From assembly GCF_004359525.2 (NCBI RefSeq), contig NZ_SCWC02000003.1, positions 62,001-126,000 on the forward strand: DNA of 64,000 nt, given 5' to 3'. The notes below the pieces were generated by a model that had not been told where the DNA came from, ran no database searches, and saw nothing but the letters and a program-made list of their open reading frames with translations. Shown here one piece after another: positions 32,732 through 42,399 of this stretch (position 1 is the stretch's first letter; every line of letters begins with the position of its first letter). Source of the stretch: Macrococcus equipercicus. GTDB taxonomy: Bacteria > Bacillota > Bacilli > Staphylococcales > Staphylococcaceae. Position numbers and translations under genes: made by a program.

Positions 32732-33470
32732 TTAATCTTTAATGCTCCAAACACCAAATATGACATCTCTGACAAATGAAGCATTGGTACTACTTAATTC
32801 CAGGTCCATTTCTTTCTCCAGTAAGTCTAGATTCAATTGTTCATCAATGACATGATGCTCGAGCATACGTGCATGCATCACCTGAGTTAACCAGAATAAA
32901 TCGCTGCCAGAAGATGAGGATTGAATAATGACTTCTGACATGACTTTGGGCTCATCGTAACCCGACTCAACAAATTTACTATATAGCTGCTGGCCGATAT
33001 TGATATTGCCACCCTCACATTCTATTGTCTTCAAAACACGTTTTAGCGCAAGGGGAGATGGAGGGGAAAGGAATCTGCTCCTATGCCGGAAGCTAATGCA
33101 TCACTTTCCTGAAAAGCAATGACTCCACCAGTTTTGAGATGCTTGTTTAATTCACGCAGTACTTTAACTGCATCAGGCAAGTACATTAAGATTCTGCGAC
33201 CGACTATGGCATCGTACTGATCTAGCTCGTCTAGCTGCTATATATCCATTTGATGATATGAAACGTTATTGAAGTGATTATTTGCTTCTGCCATTGTTAG
33301 TAGCTGCTCGTTCATATCAATGCAGTTACACTGCCTGATTTACCAACCAGTTCCAGAATCACCTGAGTGACTTCACCATGCCCACATCCAACATCTAATA
33401 CATGCATGCCCTCTGAAATACCAGCTTGTTGTAATAATCTTAATGTAAAATCATTTCTCATGTTATTCAT
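32732..33470 (-). pseudogene. Class I SAM-dependent methyltransferase, multiply broken
   Basis: Reading the minus strand gives a methyltransferase N terminus (MNNMRNDFTLRLLQQAGI, then the SAM motif VLDVGCGHGEVTQ). This runs to a stop, and continues in other frames through DAIVGRRILMYLPDAVKVL and LNKHLKTGGVIAFQESDA. The C-terminal 100 residues form an open frame at 32732-33034. At least one frameshift and a nonsense codon (after YHQMDI) break it. It is a decayed UbiE/Tam-like methyltransferase. Confidence 0.85.
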
Positions 33471-33601
33471 CCTTTGTCGTTAAATCATTTAAAATTTGAT
33501 TAGTCTTATGAATATATAGTTCATTATTGATGGAGAAAAATCAATTCATATCATTATAACAACTGAACCCGTACTTTATAGATAAGGTGCAGCAACTTTA
33601 T

Positions 33602-34957
33602 TTATATCTCCATTAATTCTTTTGTATCAACTGTTAATTCTTTGCGTAAACTGTAGACAATTACTATAGCGAGTAATGCAATAAGTGTTTCTGCGACGAG
33701 TAATGACCAGATGACGCCGTGCAAATTAAAAAAGTGATTCAATACGTATAAAGTTGGGATAATAATGACGCCCTGCGCAATGGCCATCACCATCGATGCC
33801 TTTCCTTGCCCTGTTGCTTGTAACATTCCAATCAACATAAAACCTACGCCGTTCAAAAAGAGTGAAGTAACTGTTACACGCAGCATATAAACTGTCAAAT
33901 TAATAATTGCTGAATCTGTTGTAAACAGTCCGACTAAAGAGTGTCCAAATATAAATACAACAGCAATGCTAACAACGACTAATGCTAAAATCATCACAAT
34001 AATTGTTTTCACTGTTTGATTCATTCGTTTCTTATTAGACATAAAGTTATAAGCGATAAGCGGTACAACACCTTCACACAATCCCATCACAATTAATTCA
34101 GGGAACTGAACTAGACGAAATTGAATGCCGTATGACGCTACTGCTTCGTTACCGTAGTTGACTAGGAACAGATTAAATACTAACCCTACAAACCCCATTA
34201 AAACACTCATTACGAAAGCTGGAATACCTATTTTAAAGATTTCAGTCAACACTTCTTTACTCACCTTTAAGTCTTTCCATTTTACAGATAAAGTTGTACT
34301 CTTCGTCATAATATATCCGATGTAATAAGCACTACCTATCAAGTTGGCAAGTAACGTGCCTAATGCTGCTCCGGTTACGCCCATATCAAATTGAAAAATG
34401 AGTAATGGATCCAAAATTATATTGAGTATGACGCTTGCAATCATACCTATCATACTGATAATGGGTGATCCCACTGCTCGAACAAGTTGTTCCAGTGCAA
34501 AGAACAGTAAGACAAAGGGAGCACTGATGAGCATGATATTCATATATTCATTCGTATACGTCAGTGTCATCCCTGTTGCCCCTAAATAGGTTGAAATTTG
34601 ATTGACGAAAGGGAGGGACGCTATGATAATAACAATTCCTAGTAACAGGGCCCCGTAAAATGCAATGCTGGACACTTGTTGGCTCTTAGTATAGTTCTTC
34701 TCTCCCATTAAACGTGAAATATATGTTCCTCCTCCTACACCAAACAAATTACCAAGGCCCATAAATAGAGCGAATATAGGCGTTGTTAAAGTAAGTGCTG
34801 AAATCATATGACTATCGTTTAAAAAACCGATAAAATATATATTGAGAATGCTGTAAATAACGCTAAGTAATGTTCCTATAATCATCGGTAATGAGAAATG
34901 CATAATTGATTTTGTAATTGGTGCTTCTTCGAAATAATATAAACTTTTATCTTCCAT
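33602..34957 (-). CDS. mepA: MATE-family multidrug efflux protein, MepA-like
   Basis: This 451-residue protein has 12 membrane segments and MATE features ([20 protein letters not shown] at the start, [16 protein letters not shown], and [20 protein letters not shown] in the second half). The length matches MepA of Staphylococcus aureus, which exports dyes, biocides and some fluoroquinolones with cation antiport. The gene lies directly downstream of a MepR-like regulator, with a TTAGATATCTAA palindrome just before its RBS. The symbol is by similarity of protein and operon, not by tested function. Confidence 0.83.
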   Translation of the reverse strand: MEDKSLYYFEEAPITKSIMHFSLPMIIGTLLSVIYSILNIYFIGFLNDSHMISALTLTTPIFALFMGLGNLFGVGGGTYISRLMGEKNYTKSQQVSSIAFYGALLLGIVIIIASLPFVNQISTYLGATGMTLTYTNEYMNIMLISAPFVLLFFALEQLVRAVGSPIISMIGMIASVILNIILDPLLIFQFDMGVTGAALGTLLANLIGSAYYIGYIMTKSTTLSVKWKDLKVSKEVLTEIFKIGIPAFVMSVLMGFVGLVFNLFLVNYGNEAVASYGIQFRLVQFPELIVMGLCEGVVPLIAYNFMSNKKRMNQTVKTIIVMILALVVVSIAVVFIFGHSLVGLFTTDSAIINLTVYMLRVTVTSLFLNGVGFMLIGMLQATGQGKASMVMAIAQGVIIIPTLYVLNHFFNLHGVIWSLLVAETLIALLAIVIVYSLRKELTVDTKELMEI

Positions 34958-34980
34958 TGATATAATCTCCTTAAAATTAA

Positions 34981-34992
34981 TTAGATATCTAA
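34981..34992. promoter_or_regulatory. Probable MepR operator in front of mepA
   Basis: TTAGATATCTAA is a perfect 12-bp palindrome with AT-rich, partly symmetric flanks, in the mepR-mepA gap. Similar TTAGATA or CTAA half sites occur upstream of the regulator gene near 35,490-35,545. MepR of S. aureus recognises GTTAG-type repeats. Confidence 0.6.
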
Positions 34993-35029
34993 ATTAAATA
35001 TGTGTAAAAATGAGATGGCCATACAGCCA

Positions 35030-35449
35030 TCATTTTAAATTATCAATCATTTGATTAAGTAGTTCTTCAAGCATTGCTTGTTGGCCAGGTGTCATGTTTT
35101 TGGTAAGAGTCGTTTCCATCTCCTCAAAAACCGAATTAAAATCTTCTACCAGTGCTTTTCCTTCGTTAGTAATAAACAGTAATTTACGTCTTTCATCACT
35201 TGGATCTGTCTCTCTATATATTAGATGCTTCTTCTCGAGGTTCTTTAATATACTACTGATGGTCGATCCTCTTCTTCCGAAACGTTGTTGCAGTTCATTT
35301 TGTGTCAATCCCTCTTGTTGTCGATCATTGATAAAACCTAGTGCATGCCCTTGTTCTCCGGTAATATCATATTCCAAAAGTTTTTGATTACCCTTTTGAA
35401 TTTGTAAGTGACCTAAAGTACGCAAGAGCATTTGAAATTTAAGTTCCAT
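35030..35449 (-). CDS. mepR: MarR-family repressor, MepR-like
   Basis: This 139-residue winged-helix regulator resembles MepR over its whole length. It has YDITGEQGHALGFI, the HTH LTQNELQQRFGRRGSTISSILKNLEKKHLIYR and the wing RETDPSDERRKLLFIT. In S. aureus MepR represses itself and mepA and is released by cationic substrates. ATG 35449 is preferred to the in-frame GTG 9 bases upstream because AGGTG then serves as RBS. It precedes the MATE gene by 72 bases. Confidence 0.83.
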   Translation of the reverse strand: MELKFQMLLRTLGHLQIQKGNQKLLEYDITGEQGHALGFINDRQQEGLTQNELQQRFGRRGSTISSILKNLEKKHLIYRETDPSDERRKLLFITNEGKALVEDFNSVFEEMETTLTKNMTPGQQAMLEELLNQMIDNLK

Positions 35450-35552
35450 CCATAACACCTCTTATTTAATTAGAATTCTATTAGTTCGGTATCTAAATAA
35501 ATAATAGCACATATTTACAGCGTGTCAACAATAATAATTAGATACGCCGATG

Positions 35553-35805
35553 GTAAAATTAAGCTAGACAACTAATAAAGCCTTCTGTGCTAAACTCAAT
35601 ATGTATTTCCGTCCAAAGAAAACATAAGGAGTTAGCACAAATGGCCTATACACATCTTACCACGGATGAACTTGCGTTCATAGAATCATATTACCACCAG
35701 AAAATTTCGGTCAGTGAGATCTGCCGGAGAATTAAGCGTTCAAGACAGACCGTCTATAATGTAATTAATACATTTAAAGCGGGTATATCTGCACTGGAGT
35801 TCTAT
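35553..35805 (+). mobile_element. Truncated IS30-family element, second copy
   Basis: This segment starts with the same terminal repeat (GTAAAATTAAGCTAGACAAC) and encodes the first 50-55 residues of the transposase from ATG 35641. It is roughly 90% identical to the complete copy at 23,584 and lies in the opposite orientation. Similarity stops abruptly at about 35,805, where unrelated sequence before brnQ begins. The transposase core and the right end are missing, so it cannot move itself. Confidence 0.88.
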
Positions 35806-35915
35806 TTTTCTGACACTTATATTATAATGGGATGATAATCATCTGCCGCGCTTTAAAGGATGATATTGAATTTTTCAATAACCAGATAATTGAATACACC
35901 TTAGGAGTAATATCT

Positions 35916-37271
35916 ATGAAAACAAAACTAACTTTTAAAGAAAACCTTTTTATCGGTTCGATGTTATTTGGTCTGTTTTTTGGGGCGGGGAACTTGATTT
36001 TTCCCATCCACCTTGGTCAGACCGCAGGCTCAAATGTCTTTATTGCTAATCTCGGCTTCCTGATTACAGCGATTGGTCTGCCGTTCCTCGGTATTATTGC
36101 AATTGGAATCTCAAAGACAAATGGTCTATTCGATATTGCGAATCGCGTCAATAAAACATATGCCTATATATTCACCATTCTGCTCTACTTAGTTATCGGG
36201 CCATTCTTCGCATTACCGAGACTGGCGACGACTTCTTTTGAGATTGCGTTCGGCGCGTCTTTACCAAAAGGATCAGCGGGCTTATATTTAAGTTTATTCA
36301 GTGCAATATTCTTCTTAACAGCATGGTTCTTCGCACGTCGTCCATCGAAAATTCTAGATTATATCGGTAAGTTTCTGAATCCAGTCTTTCTGATTCTCTT
36401 AGGACTTCTCATTCTGCTGGCTATGATTCATCCGATGGGTGGCGTGACAACCGCAGCAGTGTCCGCTGATTATCAGGATTCTGTTCTTTTGAAGGGCTTT
36501 GTGGATGGTTATAACACGCTGGATGCACTCGCGTCACTGGCATTCGGTATCATCATCGTGACAACGATTAAGAAACTCGGCATCACGGAGCCGAGAATCA
36601 TTGCGAAAGAAACCGTCAAGTCAGGTCTTATAACGGTTATTCTAATGGGGCTTATCTATACATTACTCGCAGTCATGGGGACGATGAGTCTAGGGAAGTT
36701 TGCAGTGAGTGATAACGGTGGAATTGCGCTGGCACAGATTGCTCAGTACTACTTAGGTGGTTATGGTATCATTCTCTTATCATTAATTATTATCGTTGCC
36801 TGTCTGAAAACAGCTATCGGCTTAATCACTGCCTTCTCGGAGACATTCGTTGAGCTATTCCCGAGTCAGAAGTATATTATGTTCGCGACAGTTGTGAGCT
36901 TCGCTGCTTTCATTATCGCAAATTTCGGCCTAACTCAGATTATCGCCTATTCTGTGCCGGTCTTAATGTTCCTCTATCCGTTATCGATTGTACTGATTCT
37001 GCTGACTTTATTCGGCGGGTTTTATCACCATTCAAGAACTGTTTATCAGACAACCATTTACTTCACATTGATTGCAGCACTGATTGATGGTATTAAAGCC
37101 AGTCCTGCATTTCTCAGTCAGACAAGATTCGCCGAAAGTATTATAAATTTCGGAAATCACTATTTGCCATTCTTCTCGATCGGCATGGGCTGGGTGCTGC
37201 CGGCATTGATTGGCTTTATTATCGGATATATTATCTATAAAGTGCGCAAACAGGATGACAGAATATCTTAA
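35916..37271 (+). CDS. brnQ: Branched-chain amino acid:cation symporter BrnQ
   Basis: The 451-residue membrane protein (about 12 helices) belongs to the LIVCS family, which imports leucine, isoleucine and valine with Na+ or H+. Typical stretches are [17 protein letters not shown] at the N terminus, [17 protein letters not shown] in the middle and [20 protein letters not shown] near the C terminus. ATG 35916 follows TTAGGAG; a longer in-frame start at 35832 reads through noncoding sequence. It stands alone just after the IS30 remnant. Confidence 0.93.
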   Translation: MKTKLTFKENLFIGSMLFGLFFGAGNLIFPIHLGQTAGSNVFIANLGFLITAIGLPFLGIIAIGISKTNGLFDIANRVNKTYAYIFTILLYLVIGPFFALPRLATTSFEIAFGASLPKGSAGLYLSLFSAIFFLTAWFFARRPSKILDYIGKFLNPVFLILLGLLILLAMIHPMGGVTTAAVSADYQDSVLLKGFVDGYNTLDALASLAFGIIIVTTIKKLGITEPRIIAKETVKSGLITVILMGLIYTLLAVMGTMSLGKFAVSDNGGIALAQIAQYYLGGYGIILLSLIIIVACLKTAIGLITAFSETFVELFPSQKYIMFATVVSFAAFIIANFGLTQIIAYSVPVLMFLYPLSIVLILLTLFGGFYHHSRTVYQTTIYFTLIAALIDGIKASPAFLSQTRFAESIINFGNHYLPFFSIGMGWVLPALIGFIIGYIIYKVRKQDDRIS

Positions 37272-37284
37272 CAGTTTCTTGTGA

Positions 37285-37317
37285 AACGTCTCATCCATTG
37301 ATGGGTCGTTTTTTTAT
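37285..37317 (+). terminator. Terminator after brnQ
   Basis: AAACGTCTCATC and GATGGGTCGTTT form an imperfect stem followed by a T run. Confidence 0.7.
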
Positions 37318-37521
37318 TTCAATAGCATCTTAATTATCATCTCTGGACGATTGATAATATTTTGGTATCGACATGCGTCTAAATATAGGTTGATGTACTG
37401 ATGTTCATAATGACCGTCGGCAGAGCAGACATACTATAGGAAAACAATGAAAAATAGTAATCAGTGGTTACACAGAATAGAATATAAGTAAGCCTCATAA
37501 CAATGGTATTACAATTGAAAG

Positions 37522-37559
37522 CACCCTGGACGTTAGATTTAAATCTAACGTCCAGGGTG
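37522..37559. repeat. 38-bp perfect palindrome
   Basis: The arm CACCCTGGACGTTAGATTT is followed immediately by its exact reverse complement, leaving no loop. It lies 21 bp beyond the stop of the minus-strand YhgE-like gene, so it may act as its terminator, though no long T run follows on that strand. The rest of 37318-37521 shows no gene. Confidence 0.85.
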
Positions 37560-37580
37560 TATTTTAAGGAGAAGATAATT

Positions 37581-38936
37581 TTATGCAGGTACTTCAGCAC
37601 GTTTGTCGCTATGCTTGCGCAGTACAGCAGCGAGTAACGTAATCACCATACCGAATGTTGCAAGGCCGGTCATGACAATGATCGGTGTATTGAGTGTCAG
37701 ATCTTTATGGAGATATATCAGTTCACGTAAACCATCGACATAGAAACCAAAAGGAATCCAAGTCAGGACATAGGTCTGGTAGAAATCATTCAGCATTTGT
37801 TTAGGTAACGTCAGCATCTGCATGCTGAAGAATAACAGCAGCACAAATAGCGGAATGGCTTTCATGCCGAGCCATGACATGACTCCAAGGATCAGCATAA
37901 TGAAGCCGAACATTGAAATTGCGATGAATATCGTTGTCTGCGTGATGTTTGGCATATAGAAGTCGAGAACTTGCGTGATAAACCATACGCCAAGCACACT
38001 TGAGACGATGGCCGCTGAAGCCGCCATCGCAAACTGCATGAATGTCGCTTTCAGACGTTCACCTTGTGTCACAAGATGTGAAGTACGGAAAGCAAAGAAT
38101 AACACAACTGCTGATACAAGTGAACCCATCCAGATAGGTGTGAAGAGCAGCATGCCGCCCATACCATTTCCCTGATGGTCGTGAATTTTATTCATTGTTG
38201 TATGTTTCACTGTCACAGGATTCATCAGTTGGTCCATGTGATCAGCTGATACTTTAATTTGATTGTCGGACAGATTTTTTACAGCCTGTTTGCTTAACAT
38301 GATATTGATATTGTTACCCATACTAGACAGCATTTTGTCACTAATCTGTGCCGCCTGTACTGAGGCACCTTGATTGATAATAACTTCCAGCTGACCTTTT
38401 TCAACAATGATCGGTTTTAGCAGGTCAGCGTTCTTTTTCTGCATTTCTTTCATTTTCGCCTGCATCTGCTGGACGATGATTTGTGCCTGCTGCGGCGAGA
38501 TGACGCCACTTGCGACTTTAGCTTTTAAATCAGTCTGAGATTTTTTCGCCTGCGCCGCTGCTTCAGCTTTTTTCGCAGTCTGTATTTCGTGACGCATAGC
38601 GCTTGTGGCATTCTCAGTGAAGTTCGCTGGAATTACAAGAGCACTGTAATATTTGTTGTTGTCAAAACCGTCTTTCAAATCTTTCTCGCTCTTTATAGTG
38701 ACAAAATCAACTGTTTCATTTAAGTCTTTGTTATCTTTAATTTTATCGGTAAAAGTCTCGCCGATGTTCATCTGCTTGCCTTGAATCAGCAGTCCTTTAT
38801 CCATATTGACGATAGCAATCGGCAGATCTTTTGGCTTCGGATTGAAAGCTGGGGAAAAAGCTAATGACATAATCCAGATGAGCAGTGAGCCGGTAATAAG
38901 CGGTAAGTAAAATAGTTTATTTTTTAAAATATTCAT
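37581..38936 (-). CDS. YhgE/Pip-type ABC-2 membrane protein
   Basis: This 451-residue protein has one N-terminal helix (LPLITGSLLIWIMSLAF) and a long extracytoplasmic domain with FNPKPKDLPIAIVNMDKGL and a Lys/Ala-rich coiled coil (about 125-165). Five or six C-terminal helices follow. This is the layout of the YhgE/Pip and ABC-2 permease group, which includes phage-infection proteins and EsaA-like proteins. No ATPase gene is adjacent. Substrate unknown. It is divergent from a TetR gene with a strong palindromic operator, which suggests drug- or lipid-induced expression. Confidence 0.8.
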   Translation of the reverse strand: MNILKNKLFYLPLITGSLLIWIMSLAFSPAFNPKPKDLPIAIVNMDKGLLIQGKQMNIGETFTDKIKDNKDLNETVDFVTIKSEKDLKDGFDNNKYYSALVIPANFTENATSAMRHEIQTAKKAEAAAQAKKSQTDLKAKVASGVISPQQAQIIVQQMQAKMKEMQKKNADLLKPIIVEKGQLEVIINQGASVQAAQISDKMLSSMGNNINIMLSKQAVKNLSDNQIKVSADHMDQLMNPVTVKHTTMNKIHDHQGNGMGGMLLFTPIWMGSLVSAVVLFFAFRTSHLVTQGERLKATFMQFAMAASAAIVSSVLGVWFITQVLDFYMPNITQTTIFIAISMFGFIMLILGVMSWLGMKAIPLFVLLLFFSMQMLTLPKQMLNDFYQTYVLTWIPFGFYVDGLRELIYLHKDLTLNTPIIVMTGLATFGMVITLLAAVLRKHSDKRAEVPA

Positions 38937-39041
38937 ATGTTTTCTCCTTATTGAATATAATGTTGATTAATGATTACGATGTATATTATAATTCGAATAA
39001 TAAAGAACACAATAACCAATAATATATAATGTGATGATTAA

Positions 39042-39066
39042 TGAACACATAATTATTATATGTTCA
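39042..39066. promoter_or_regulatory. 25-bp TetR-type operator
   Basis: TGAACACATAAT, a central T and ATTATATGTTCA form a 25-bp near-perfect palindrome with one mismatched pair. It lies between the divergent YhgE-like and TetR genes, 26 bp before the TetR ATG. Confidence 0.7.
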
Positions 39067-39091
39067 TCATTTCTGGAAAGAAGGAAAAATA

Positions 39092-39688
39092 ATGGAGGAT
39101 AGACGCGTCAGAAAAACAAAAGAAAGTATTAAATATGCTTACTTCAGCTTATTAGCGGAGAAACCATTCAAAGATATCACGATCAATCAGATTACAGAGA
39201 AAGCAGACATCAACCGCGGTACTTTCTATCTGCATTATCTCGATAAGTTTGATTTACGTGATCAGCTGGAAGATGAAGTCATGCGTGAACTGGAAGAAGC
39301 CTTGCAGGACCGCAAATATCCTCAAGTTGATGTTAATCTGGAGCAGCACTCAACACAGCTGATTGAGATCATATTGCAGGTCATCATCAATCATAAAGAA
39401 TTTTTCAATGTGACGTTAATCAATCAAGATGCAGGACTGCCGCAGAAATTTTCACGTATCATCAGAAGTTATGTACAGAGTAACATTGATTTGCCTGAGC
39501 AATTGAACATCGTGCCGATTGAATATTACTTTGCTTTTATCGTCAACGCACAGACAGGGCTGATTAAAGAATGGGTGAAAAATGGCATGCAGGAATCAAA
39601 AGAGAATATAGCCAAGTACGCATTCACACTCGCTTATAATGGTCCGCTTAAACTTATGTACCAGCACTTAAAGGAACAACAGCACTAA
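39092..39688 (+). CDS. TetR-family regulator
   Basis: The 198-residue protein has the HTH ITINQITEKADINRGTFYLHYLDKFDLRDQL and a TetR_C_8-like helical domain. It resembles the regulator at 26,774 in architecture. It is divergent from the YhgE/Pip gene, sharing a 155-bp region with the 25-bp palindrome, and precedes an SDR gene by 47 bases, so it may control both. A good RBS (AAGAAGGA) precedes the ATG. Confidence 0.88.
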   Translation: MEDRRVRKTKESIKYAYFSLLAEKPFKDITINQITEKADINRGTFYLHYLDKFDLRDQLEDEVMRELEEALQDRKYPQVDVNLEQHSTQLIEIILQVIINHKEFFNVTLINQDAGLPQKFSRIIRSYVQSNIDLPEQLNIVPIEYYFAFIVNAQTGLIKEWVKNGMQESKENIAKYAFTLAYNGPLKLMYQHLKEQQH

Positions 39689-39735
39689 AATAATTGCAGT
39701 TTATCATTGCTTGATGTTGATATAAGGAGGACTTT

Positions 39736-40473
39736 ATGAACAATATATTGATTACGGGTGTCAGTCGTAACGGTGGAATCGGTGCGAATTTAGTCCGTCG
39801 TTTCTTAAAGGAAGGCTACAAAGTTTATGCCCATGGTTCAAGTGAATATGACCAGGAGAGGGGTTATGCTGATGCTGGAGATGTGTATCAGGGTCAGTTT
39901 GTTCGCCTGAAAGATTGTGATTTATCGATAGCGGACAACGTACAGTCGCTCATTAATGAATTAGCGCCATACGAAATATCACACATGATTATTTGTCATG
40001 CTTATAGTACACAATGTGGGCTTGACGACTGGAATGCAGAAGAGATTAATAAACATCTGACAGTGAATGTAACAGCTGCTATGCTGCTGATTAAACACTT
40101 CAAGGCACAATTACAAGCAGAAAAAGGATGCATTACTTTGTTCACGTCAGGTCAACACCTAGGACCGATGACTTCTGAGATTCCTTATGCGGTATCAAAA
40201 GCAGCTGTCACAAACTTAGGCATGCAAAGCTCATATGCACTGGCACAACGGAATATCAGAGTGAATGTTGTTAATCCAGGGCCGACAGATACAGGTTATA
40301 TCGAGCAGAACAGTGAAGTCTATCATCAGATTTCGAATCAATTCAATGACAAACGCTGGGGGCAGCCTGACGATATTGCTAACTTAGTATTATTCCTGCA
40401 CAGTGATAAAGGCCAGTGGATTACTGGTCAGCTGATTAACAGCGAAGGCGGGTTTAATAGGTATCTTGAATAA
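39736..40473 (+). CDS. Short-chain dehydrogenase/reductase
   Basis: This 245-residue protein is a classical SDR. The nucleotide motif is ITGVSRNGGIGANLV, the catalytic pair is YAVSK near 156-160, and VVNPGPTDTGYI follows. It resembles 3-oxoacyl-ACP reductase-type enzymes. The substrate is unknown. The RBS AAGGAGG is strong. It is probably co-transcribed with the TetR gene upstream. Confidence 0.87.
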   Translation: MNNILITGVSRNGGIGANLVRRFLKEGYKVYAHGSSEYDQERGYADAGDVYQGQFVRLKDCDLSIADNVQSLINELAPYEISHMIICHAYSTQCGLDDWNAEEINKHLTVNVTAAMLLIKHFKAQLQAEKGCITLFTSGQHLGPMTSEIPYAVSKAAVTNLGMQSSYALAQRNIRVNVVNPGPTDTGYIEQNSEVYHQISNQFNDKRWGQPDDIANLVLFLHSDKGQWITGQLINSEGGFNRYLE

Positions 40474-40704
40474 GAAAGAAGTGCACTGAATTTATAGCTC
40501 GGTTAAATTTTCCTCTGTAATATTTTTAATCATCGTTATTGCTACCAATGCACCTCTATAGTTTAATCCAATAAAAAGTAAATTATTATAAAATTAATAA
40601 TTTGCTTCCAATTCCAGACGTTACATATTATGATGTAATTATATATAAAAAATTAGAATATTGTAATATTTCTGTGAAATTAAATAATGGAGCTGTGGTG
40701 ATTA

Positions 40705-41250
40705 ATGAAGAGATTAGTTGTCATCATCATATTACTGATAGTTATAACAGGTTGCAGCCAGCATAGGGAACATGCCAAAGTTCAAAAACAACAAGAAGAG
40801 GTAACAACTGAGCAGGCCAAAAAAGCAGAGGAAACTCCTGCAGTTAATAAAGCATTAACAGTAGAAGACTTATTTATTCAGCCGCACTTTATGATTAAAG
40901 ATTTTAATGTTAAAACAGCAAATAACAATGTGCAGTACATTATTAAATATGTTATAGATCCAAGTGCTAGTAGTTACATAGAAAAACATCATCCAGTGCT
41001 ATATATAAATATTTTGTATCCGGATGAAATACTAAAATCCGGTCATAAAAGCACGTCGAAAACGCTTAAACTAACGCCTGCTGCCGGTGATGTGCTGGAC
41101 AAGGAAATGATTATAAATGATACGTTTAAACCGGACTTTAATGTTAAATCATTAACAGATCCTTCTCATCAGCTGCAGTTACAAATCTTTAAAGAAAACA
41201 AACAACTGATGCATGTGTTCGAGAATCTAAATGATTATAGACGTCACTAG
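40705..41250 (+). CDS. Hypothetical lipoprotein
   Basis: This 181-residue protein has a lipoprotein signal peptide (KRLVVIIILLIVITGC, lipobox ITGC with Cys near 17), then a charged linker and a small soluble domain. I do not recognise the family. It would be anchored outside the membrane. It stands alone with the RBS GGAGCTGTGGTG; the 231 bases upstream are AT-rich and show no other gene. Confidence 0.7.
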   Translation: MKRLVVIIILLIVITGCSQHREHAKVQKQQEEVTTEQAKKAEETPAVNKALTVEDLFIQPHFMIKDFNVKTANNNVQYIIKYVIDPSASSYIEKHHPVLYINILYPDEILKSGHKSTSKTLKLTPAAGDVLDKEMIINDTFKPDFNVKSLTDPSHQLQLQIFKENKQLMHVFENLNDYRRH

Positions 41251-41346
41251 TATTCTGAGTGGATCCATATGAAAGATACACGATTCATTTCATCGATAGT
41301 TGTGATTAATCATATATTTTTTAAATAAAATATTAGAGGTGACGAG

Positions 41347-41661
41347 ATGATGATAAAAACAGCATGTAAAATAAAAACTTTTAATTTTAGAATGGTTAAC
41401 TTTCCAGGTGAGTTAATATTAGATACAACGAACCAATTAATTATTTTTAACCCATTATTAGAAGCAGCAGTTAATTCTCACAGCATTCCGATTGATGAGA
41501 TTGAAACATATCGATTTAAAAAAGGCATGTTAAAAAGCAAATTTGAAATATATTATCGTTCAGAGTGGTATATATTTACAGATTTTACTGACGAAAATTA
41601 TTTACAGATTGTTAGTTATTTAGAAGAAATAAAAGATGAAAGACATTTGAGGATAACATAA
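41347..41661 (+). CDS. Hypothetical protein, PH/GRAM-like
   Basis: This 104-residue protein of beta-rich character includes FPGELILDTTNQLIIFNP, IPIDEIETYRFKKG and EWYIFTDF. That pattern resembles bacterial PH-like or GRAM domains (strand, IPxxxI, strand), but it is too short for a firm call. AGAGGTGACGAG precedes two adjacent ATGs. It lies 15 bases before a GNAT gene on the same strand. Confidence 0.55.
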   Translation: MMIKTACKIKTFNFRMVNFPGELILDTTNQLIIFNPLLEAAVNSHSIPIDEIETYRFKKGMLKSKFEIYYRSEWYIFTDFTDENYLQIVSYLEEIKDERHLRIT

Positions 41662-41676
41662 CAGGAGTGGATATAC

Positions 41677-42225
41677 ATGCTTTCATACAAAATTGATGAT
41701 GAACTAGAACTTGCTCTCCCTCGTCCGGAAATAGATGGACCGGTCGTCTATCGTTTAATTGAGAGACAGCGTGATTATTTGAAAGAATTTCTGCCATGGC
41801 TTGATCATCTTCAAAACGAAGATGAGGAGATCATTACTTTTAAAGAAATGATGAAAAATTTCGGCGCTGGAAAGTCGGTGACTCTCGTTATCCGCTACCA
41901 GCAGATGGTAGCTGGAATGATTGATTTTCATAATATTAACCAATCTAATCGGTCTGCTGATATCGGTTACTGGTTGTCTGAAGACCTGCAGGGCAACGGG
42001 ATTATGACTAGAGCCGTGACTGGTATATGCAGTCTTGGTTTTAACAGCTTTAATTTCAACAGAATTACTCTGATAATAGAGTGCGATAATATTCCAAGTC
42101 AAAAAGTAGCTGAGAGAAGCGGGTTTACGCTGGAAGGAAAGCTGAGAAGTTATTTGAAAAATAGAGATGACTATAAGGATGCTTATATTTATTCCTTGTT
42201 AAAACATGATGGTCAGTCCAGTTAA
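41677..42225 (+). CDS. GNAT acetyltransferase, ribosomal-protein-serine type
   Basis: The 182-residue protein resembles YdaF/RimL-type acetyltransferases. It has LALPRPEIDGPVVYRLIERQ, LKEFLPWLDH, the acetyl-CoA loop IGYWLSEDLQGNGIMTRAV and a C-terminal NIPSQKVAERSGFTLEGKLR. Its acceptor may be a protein N terminus or an aminoglycoside-like compound; this cannot be decided here. The RBS AGGAGTGG is close. It probably forms an operon with the small PH-like gene. Confidence 0.87.
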   Translation: MLSYKIDDELELALPRPEIDGPVVYRLIERQRDYLKEFLPWLDHLQNEDEEIITFKEMMKNFGAGKSVTLVIRYQQMVAGMIDFHNINQSNRSADIGYWLSEDLQGNGIMTRAVTGICSLGFNSFNFNRITLIIECDNIPSQKVAERSGFTLEGKLRSYLKNRDDYKDAYIYSLLKHDGQSS

Positions 42226-42240
42226 TGGGCTGGCTTTTTA
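42213..42240 (+). terminator. Terminator after GNAT gene
   Basis: CAGTCC and GGGCTG form a short stem followed by GCTTTTTA, at the stop codon of the acetyltransferase. Confidence 0.6.
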
Positions 42241-42399
42241 ATTGATAATAGAAGAAGAGGGAAAGGATCACCTAAAGTTAATTCTCATGAGTGTCAATCG
42301 TAGCAGCTTCGTTTATAATGGTAAGCAGTGGAAAGAACGTACTCATAAGATAATAAGGAAGATGGATAGTAAGGTAAGTTCCATTAAAAAGGTGGCTAT

